Assembly: GCA_009602725.1 (NCBI GenBank)
Contig: WELB01000068.1
Span: 311,185 to 325,506 of the forward strand
Reading direction: 5' to 3'
Length of the DNA stretch: 14,322 nucleotides
From: Spirogloea muscicola
Lineage: Eukaryota > Streptophyta > Zygnematophyceae > Spirogloeales > Spirogloeaceae
Shown piece after piece: positions 10,201-14,322 of the stretch. The translations under genes and the position numbers were made by a program. Every line of letters starts with the position of its first letter. The first letter of the stretch is position 1. Under the pieces are notes generated by a model that was not told where the DNA came from, did not search any database, and was given only the letters and a program-made list of their open reading frames with translations.

Positions 10201-11226
10201 CTCAGACAGGCAGCTCTGTCACAGATGCAGCTGCTGCAGTCCCTGGACAAATTGTCAGCCCGTTCGCGAGGCCTGGAGGGCCCTTGATGGGCAGTCAGGA
10301 GTCTGCTGCTGAGCTGGAATTGACAGTTGCCAACGTGGATATGGTCTTGAATGATGTGCGGCCTTATTTGATTGCGGACGGAGGCAATGTTGAGGTTGTT
10401 GGGGTAGAGGACGGCATTGTGGCACTCCGCCTGCAAGGTGTGTAACATCAAGTAGTACATTGTTGCACTGAGCAGACACCATTGTTTTGCACCCCCCTTG
10501 TGGCTATATTTGTTTCTCAGATTGGGTCTTGCAAGCCATTTTGCCACAACTGGGTAGCTTTACGATCTTGCAAATGCTTGTTACTCTGGTTTGAGTACTT
10601 GAATTTCGTGAGCAAGAATGTCATTCTTATACTGCATATAGTATCAGCATACTAGTGAGTCCTTCATTCTCCATCACTGGAGCTTTCCCCCCCTGAAAGG
10701 AGTGTTTCACTTGCAGGAGCATGCGGTACCTGCCCGAGCAGCACATCAACTATGAAGATGGGCATTGAGAGAGCCCTTCAGGCCAAGTTCCAAAGCTCCT
10801 TAAGGGAGGTGGTGCAGGTGGACAAGATGGACTTGGGAGCTACAGTAGAGGTGAGACAGTCGATCTTGTGGTCCCAAGGTTCAGGTCACAGGGTGTTGTA
10901 TGACACGCGTAAGTGGTCATGGTGGCGCCACTATATGCAGGGCCTTCTGATACTTCTACTTGTGAATGTTGAAAGATAGGCGTGCAAGTCATGTCTTCTT
11001 CTTGACATCCTTTTTCATGCTTGCTCAGAGTTTGGACGCTTTTCTGGAAGGCTTGCGGCCAGCTATCACAAGTTATGGGGGGAGTGTGGAGGTTGTGAGT
11101 GTGGACAGGGTCAAGGGTGCATGCCTCATTGACTTTAAAGGCCCGGCTCCAATTAGCATGGGCATTCAAGCTGCCGTCAGGGACAAATTTCCTGACATGC
11201 GGACTGTGAATCTTGTCAGTGCTTAA
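7245..11226 (+). CDS. NFU: Plastid-type NFU Fe-S scaffold/carrier with a GIY-YIG-like domain, 11 exons
   Basis: NFU proteins bind labile 4Fe-4S clusters and pass them to apoproteins; plastid members act downstream of the SUF scaffold. Preferred exons: 7245-7269, 7603-7691, 8028-8177, 8411-8549, 8652-8745, 9029-9125, 9284-9435, 9655-9826, 10119-10437, 10717-10850, 11029-11226 (TAA). All junctions keep frame, giving 522 residues. Residues 1-60 are Ala/Ser/Thr/Arg-rich and fit a transit peptide. Residues 173-188 (GVYAVYAEDGALQYIG) carry the GIY-YIG signature, with the rest of that fold to about 245. Residues 250-305 form a charged linker (AAYEEKKLKMRKAMGENL). NFU domain 1 spans about 376-455, with PYLIADGGNVEVV and the cluster motif ACGTCPSS (C415, C418). 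NFU domain 2, 458-522, lacks both cysteines, as in Arabidopsis NFU1-3. Exons 5-11 are well supported by domain continuity; exons 1-4 are chosen by phase and splice sites only. Plastid location is inferred. Confidence 0.82.
8411..9435 (+). other. GIY-YIG-containing N-terminal part of the NFU fusion (exons 4-7)
   Basis: This entry isolates the part of the fusion that is not NFU. Exon 4 encodes VPEGHQGLHGFLYGDNGA and exon 5 encodes an acidic stretch ending FSNYVDPR. Exon 6 encodes the GVY...YIG motif, and exon 7 the closing helices (QEECELWLAQ). Splice phases are 1, 2, 0 and 2, and each split codon is restored correctly (GAT, AGG, CGG). The order resembles the N-terminal GIY-YIG half of plant plastid GRXS16, where the partner is a monothiol glutaredoxin. 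The Arg expected about eight residues after YIG is Gly here, so nuclease activity is doubtful. Confidence 0.75.
9901..9923 (+). other. Candidate 23-base cryptic or poison microexon inside NFU intron 8
   Basis: The segment has a strong acceptor (GATTTTGCAG) and a strong donor (GAG|GTTAGT). Skipping it joins exon 8 to exon 9 in phase (RLRLLQ-AVEGDDW). Including it shifts the frame and gives AGG CAG TAG immediately after the junction, a premature stop. It is therefore left out of the coding model. Confidence 0.3.
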
Positions 11227-11520
11227 TTCTTGTAAGCTTAGAGTTCAAGAGGAGAAGATGCGTGTCAGCCAGTGCTTTTCTTGACTCCCGTATTCTGGTC
11301 ATAGCCTACAGTTGCGGTCTTGGTCGCAGTGCGCCAGCCACTGCCACCTATAGAAGTGGGGCTGCTTCAACGACTTGGTGAGCCATTAGAGGAAGCTTTT
11401 GGGCTCTTGCTAGCAGCGTGCCATGGCTTAAGAGGTCAGCCAGGGGCTGTTGGGAGTAGGAGGGTCACTGGCCAAGGGTAACAGATAAAAGGCTTAAGCT
11501 TGTAATCTAATCACATTCAC
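11227..11520 (+). other. Presumed 3' UTR of the NFU gene
   Basis: No coding potential follows the TAA at 11224-11226. TGTAA, the usual chlorophyte polyadenylation signal, occurs at 11231-11235 (very close to the stop), 11501-11505 and 11633-11637. The one at 11501 would give a 3' UTR of about 290 bases. Confidence 0.5.
11501..11505 (+). terminator. Candidate TGTAA polyadenylation signal for the NFU transcript
   Basis: The pentamer TGTAA lies 275 bases after the NFU stop codon. Green-algal transcripts are commonly cleaved 10-20 bases after this motif, which here would be near 11515-11525. The copies at 11231 and 11633 are alternatives. Confidence 0.4.
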
Positions 11521-11950
11521 AGGATTGGCCTCTCCAAGGTGCTGCTTTATGGCAAACGCTGGAACTTGCCTCAGCACATGGAAGCAGGTGATAGGCTCGA
11601 GGCACATGTCCAGTGTTGGAAAGAGTGTACTTTGTAAACTCTTGACTGCTAGCTGCATATGGTCTAGGTCTAGCTGTTTTGTGTGGAGCTGCGCTGGAGC
11701 GCCTTGGAATGCTCATCACAGACAGCGGTAGACGAGGTCTAGGGCTTTTGACCTAGGAGTGGGTGGATGGCATGGGCCTCACACGCTGGTTGACAGGTCA
11801 GCGGCTTATCTGCCGGGCTGGCCGACCAGCTCAGCCTCCCCGCGATCTCCTGCAGGTCGGGCCGGGGTCATAAGACACTGGAGGGCAGGCAGCCCTTTGC
11901 TCTTCTCAATACTGTACCTTCGGGCCCTCCTAGTCCGGTCGCTCCCCAGT

Positions 11951-12000
11951 CGCCGCCGTCGCTGCCGCCGCCGCCGCTGTCGCAGCCGCCGCCGTCGCCA
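11951..12000. repeat. GCC triplet tract in the intergenic region
   Basis: GCC/GTC/GCT/GCA triplets run for about 50 bases. One plus-strand frame reads almost pure Ala/Val, like a transit- or signal-peptide start, but has no upstream ATG before a TAG and soon reaches a stop. It resembles the tracts found at the starts of the other genes in this window. Confidence 0.75.
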
Positions 12001-12374
12001 AGGCCGTGGCGGGCACGGCTTTCTTACATCCAGGAGTCCGATTTGCAGTTGCTGGAGAGAGGCTGATGGTCCTAATATGTATCCGCTAGTGCTTGAGGGC
12101 AGTTTCCTCCCAAGACGGACTTCTTAGTTGACTTAAATCGTTGTGAAAATCAGCACGTCACAAATCTGTGCTCTGACTCAGGCAAGGGAAACTGCCATAT
12201 GGGAAATTTAGGGAAAGGGCCCCGCGGCTACATGCACAAAGGACTTCAAATCGGGCAGCCATATCCAAGGAACCACACCAGCCCGTCGCCTCCCCCGCTC
12301 AAAAGCAAAACGTACAAGACACAACTTCACGAACCTCACTGAAAGGGCCGAAAAGCGCAAAGAAAGCAGAAAAT

Positions 12375-12404
12375 AAGCAGCTCTTCCCTACAAAAGAGCT
12401 GCTT
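12375..12404. repeat. Perfect 11-base inverted repeat with 8-base loop
   Basis: AAGCAGCTCTT and AAGAGCTGCTT are exact reverse complements separated by CCCTACAA. A weaker pairing outside it (AAAAGCGCAAAGAAAGCAG near 12351 with CTGCTTACTAGACGCTTTT near 12430) suggests a larger imperfect palindrome of about 100 bases. It could be a small MITE, a structured RNA or a chance stem. Confidence 0.65.
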
Positions 12405-12529
12405 CTCCTTCCGATTTCCGGTCCGTGCCTGCTTACTAGACGCTTTTGAGTGTTTATTCGCAGAAGTCATAGGGAGGAGTTTCGTGTCTTTTGCGCCTTC
12501 TGGCCGGTTTAAACGGTTGTTCAAGTATT

Positions 12530-13355
12530 TGGGCTGGCCTCTCACAACCAATGCCTTACGCTGGAAAAGCTACATCTTCCAAATGCTACAGTAATCTCCC
12601 TTCTCTTTCTTAGCTGCAAGTTACTCCGACTTGCCGCTGCTGACTCGGGCTTACTAAACTCCCAAATCGCTGTACCCACTTGCATAGCTGTGTGTCTTTA
12701 GTGCCTTTCGGTCATTTGGACCTTGTCCATTCTTTGTGGGCTGGCTTTTCACAGCCCTCGCTTTCTTAGAAGCAATCAGCACTTCCAAAGATTAAGCAAT
12801 TCAAGGAGTGCAATGAAAGGGGCTCTTGAGAAGAAGAAAGACTGTTCCAATTGAGGGCGATGGCTGTGATCGGCCACTCCAGAAGAAGAGTGGACAGAAG
12901 GGTCTTTCAAAGAAGAAGAAGAAGAAGAAGAAGGGGCTTAGAGAGAAAGACTCTTCCAGCAGAGAGGCGATGGCTGTGATGCCAGCCCAAAAAGACGAAT
13001 GAACGACGTGCAAAGGGGCCAGAAATGCTCTACAGCACACAGCGACTCGTCTGAAGGAGCTTTCTCCACTGGGATAGCCACGTATTCTGGAAGAGCTCAC
13101 TTCTCTCGCTTTGCATTACTATGGGCTGGCTTGTGACCTCTTCTTCTAACAATTGCGCTGGCTTTAATGGGCGAGCCCTTGCCCTTTCTTCTTTTCGCAG
13201 CCCTTGCCCCCTCCTCAATGGGCGAGCTCTTTCTCTTTGTTTCTTTTTCCGCTTGTTTTTCTTAGCGCTTCCCCTGGCTCCCTTCTCGTACTTTGTCCAT
13301 TCTTTTTTGGGCTGGCTGTTCCAGCCCCTATCCTCAATGGGCGAGCTCTTTCTTC
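12530..13355. repeat. Cluster of degenerate repeats in both orientations (GGGCTGGC family)
   Basis: A core of GGGCTGGC followed by TCACAGCC or TTCCAGCC recurs on the plus strand at 12531, 12738, 13123 and 13309. It recurs on the minus strand at about 12862-12876 and 12972-12988. Flanks are shared too: GTCCATTCTTT before the core at 12725 and 13295, and CCTCAATGGGCGAGCTCTTT after it at 13213 and 13332 (119 bases apart), with a partial copy at 13166. The minus copies carry related CCATCGCC and GAACAGTCTTTCT/GAAGAGTCTTTCT segments. Units are about 70-120 bases and diverged. Confidence 0.65.
12911..12934. repeat. AAG trinucleotide microsatellite
   Basis: About eight consecutive AAG units sit between two minus-oriented copies of the dispersed repeat. 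On the minus strand this reads as poly-pyrimidine TTC. Confidence 0.85.
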
Positions 13356-13451
13356 TCTTTCTAACAAGCTCTGGAGGCACACGATAGAAGCAACTTGTCC
13401 AATGGGCACATCAGGTGCCATTGCCGTGGAGTGGCAGATGCTGTTCCTCCC

Positions 13452-14108
13452 TCACAGAGTTCGTACTTCAGGGCCCATGAAGCCCGGCGTGAAGTGCGGC
13501 GCAGGCCGGGGTTGCCTGTTGCGACGTCCCGCTGACCCCGCTAGCCGACACGCCGCTGTCGTCACCAGGGTCCCGCTTTCCACCCTATCAGGTGACGGGC
13601 TGGGGCTTCCATGTACACGTGTCGTTCCAGCGGCGAGAGGCGGCGGTGACGTGTCGGGGGAATGACGTCCCCCAGGATATTTTAACAGAAGGCGAACACC
13701 CTGCAGGGTCCGTGGTGCCAGAAACCCCCAAGCCCCGCCGGGAGCCCGCTCCCCCTCCATAGCCAGCCGCTCCAAGAGCTCGGGAAGCCGAGCTCGCCCC
13801 TGCGCCCCCCTCGGCTCCAGCCGCCGCCAGTTCCCAGCGCCGCCTCTAGTGGCCCTGGCGTGCGCGGCTCCGATCCCAGATCCGGGCCCCCCCGTCTCCT
13901 CCTCCCTCCTGCTCCTTGGCGAGAGCGCCGCCTTCTGAAGGCTGGGGAGTTGCATCAGCTCGGCGATCCCTTCGCGCATGAGCTCGGCGATCCCTTTGAG
14001 ATCCGGGGCCGCCATCTCCTCCTCCCTCCTGCTCCTCCACGAGAGCGCCGCCGACTGAATGCTGGAGAGCCGCGTCAGCTCGGCGATCCCTTGACGCCAG
14101 CGCCGCCG
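13452..14108 (-). other. Open frame through the tandem array, doubtful coding region
   Basis: A minus-strand frame is open from about 14108 to a stop at 13452, with an internal ATG at 14015. It translates the repeat units into two similar blocks (IAELTRLSSIQSAALS and IAELMQLPSLQKAALS), then becomes Gly/Pro/Arg-rich. The third unit is in another frame and a TAG at 14111-14109 closes the 5' side. No family is recognised. GC-rich DNA often leaves such frames open by chance, so I give this little weight as a gene; an internal exon of an unseen gene is possible. Confidence 0.15.
13641..13670. promoter_or_regulatory. Two TGACGT elements upstream of the last gene
   Basis: TGACGT occurs at 13647-13652 and 13663-13668, 16 bases apart. 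The second lies in the loop of a GGGGG...CCCCC inverted repeat. TGACGT is the core bound by bZIP factors in plants and algae. They lie about 600 bases before the ATG at 14253, so any link to it is speculative. Confidence 0.2.
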
Positions 14109-14164
14109 CTACCGGAGAGCGCCGCCTTCTGGACGCTGGAGAGCTGCATCAGCTCGGCGATCCC
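13893..14164. repeat. GC-rich tandem repeat array, three main units
   Basis: GAGAGCGCCGCC occurs at 13921, 14041 and 14115. Each is followed exactly 36 bases later by AGCTCGGCGATCCC, at 13957, 14077 and 14151. A fourth AGCTCGGCGATCCC lies at 13981. A CTCCTCCTCCCTCCTGCTCC segment precedes the first two units. On the minus strand the unit reads like IAELMQLSSVQKAALS. It lies upstream of the gene that begins at 14253. Confidence 0.8.
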
Positions 14165-14252
14165 ACGACGCCGGCGCCGCCGCCGCTGTTGCGGAAGCTG
14201 AGGCGCACCGCGGAGCTCCTCGGCGCCGCTCGCGGAGGAGGCTGCCGTTGCC

Positions 14253-14322
14253 ATGGCGGCGGCCGCCGCCGCCGCAGCGGCACTGGCGGTGGTGCTCGCG
14301 CTGCTGGGCTGCGGCGGCCCTG
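14253..14322 (+). CDS. 5' end of a gene with a signal-peptide-like N-terminus (partial)
   Basis: An ATG in the context TTGCCATGGCG opens a frame that stays open for 23 codons to the window edge. It begins with Met and nine Ala, then LAVVLALLGCGGP. This hydrophobic Ala/Leu/Val run ending in small residues is what a secretory signal peptide or signal anchor looks like. The GC-triplet context matches the other gene starts here. The product cannot be named from this fragment; a chance Ala-coding GCC tract is the alternative. Confidence 0.45.
   Translation, partial: MAAAAAAAAALAVVLALLGCGGP

Larger units (their letters stand above)
11521..13640. other. Intergenic region without a convincing gene
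   Basis: Open frames here are short, overlap on both strands and follow low-complexity composition (poly-Arg from GCC repeats, poly-Phe/Lys from AAG repeats). No family motif or plausible exon chain is visible. What the region does contain is simple and dispersed repeats: a GC-triplet tract near 11951, a hairpin at 12375-12404, repeats in both orientations from about 12.5 to 13.4 kb, and an AAG microsatellite. It may be transposon-derived spacer. Confidence 0.55.

Noticed and set aside
11759-12127. 122-codon plus-strand frame with a poly-Arg stretch
   Set aside because: The Arg run is the GCC tract read in another frame. There is no motif or supporting exon context.
12801-13380. Overlapping open frames rich in Phe, Lys, Arg and Ser on both strands
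   Set aside because: They follow the AAG microsatellite and the repeat cluster, change frame between repeat copies and show no domain.

Overview
This is nuclear DNA of an intron-rich eukaryote, most likely a green alga. The two gene models built here have introns of roughly 100-340 bases, nearly all GT-AG, with 3' ends usually reading TGCAG or similar. The exon proteins read as green-lineage versions of their families. The intron density, (G/C)-triplet tracts at gene starts and TGTAA-type polyadenylation candidates fit a trebouxiophyte such as Coccomyxa, but that placement is an inference and no species is claimed.

Layout. Positions 1-597 carry no recognisable gene and serve as the 3' flank of the first gene. 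Positions 598-6503 on the minus strand hold a complete gene for the beta subunit of the COPI vesicle coat. It has 16 exons that join in frame to 953 codons, exactly the length of animal beta-COP. Positions 6504-7244 are a GC-rich divergent promoter region. Positions 7245-11226 on the plus strand hold an 11-exon gene for a plastid-type NFU iron-sulfur carrier (522 codons in the preferred model). Unlike the familiar plant NFU proteins, it carries a GIY-YIG-like domain ahead of two NFU domains. Positions 11227-14252 have no convincing gene. They hold the NFU 3' flank, a GC-triplet tract, a hairpin, a cluster of degenerate repeats in both orientations (about 12.5-13.4 kb) and a GC-rich tandem array (about 13.9-14.16 kb). 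At 14253 a new plus-strand reading frame opens with a signal-peptide-like start and leaves the window.

Functional reading. The two genes are head-to-head neighbours in unrelated pathways: Golgi-to-ER vesicle traffic and, by inference, plastid Fe-S cluster delivery. Nothing in the sequence shows that they work together; at most they share a promoter region. The most unusual item is the predicted fusion of a catalytically degenerate GIY-YIG module, an acidic and lysine-rich linker and a double NFU module. It resembles the GIY-YIG-glutaredoxin fusion GRXS16 of plant plastids, but with a different iron-sulfur partner. The same gene has a candidate frame-breaking microexon and a possible alternative first exon.

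Limits. All exon boundaries come from splice-site and reading-frame logic plus remembered family conservation. No transcript, alignment or database search was available. The first four NFU exons are the least certain part.
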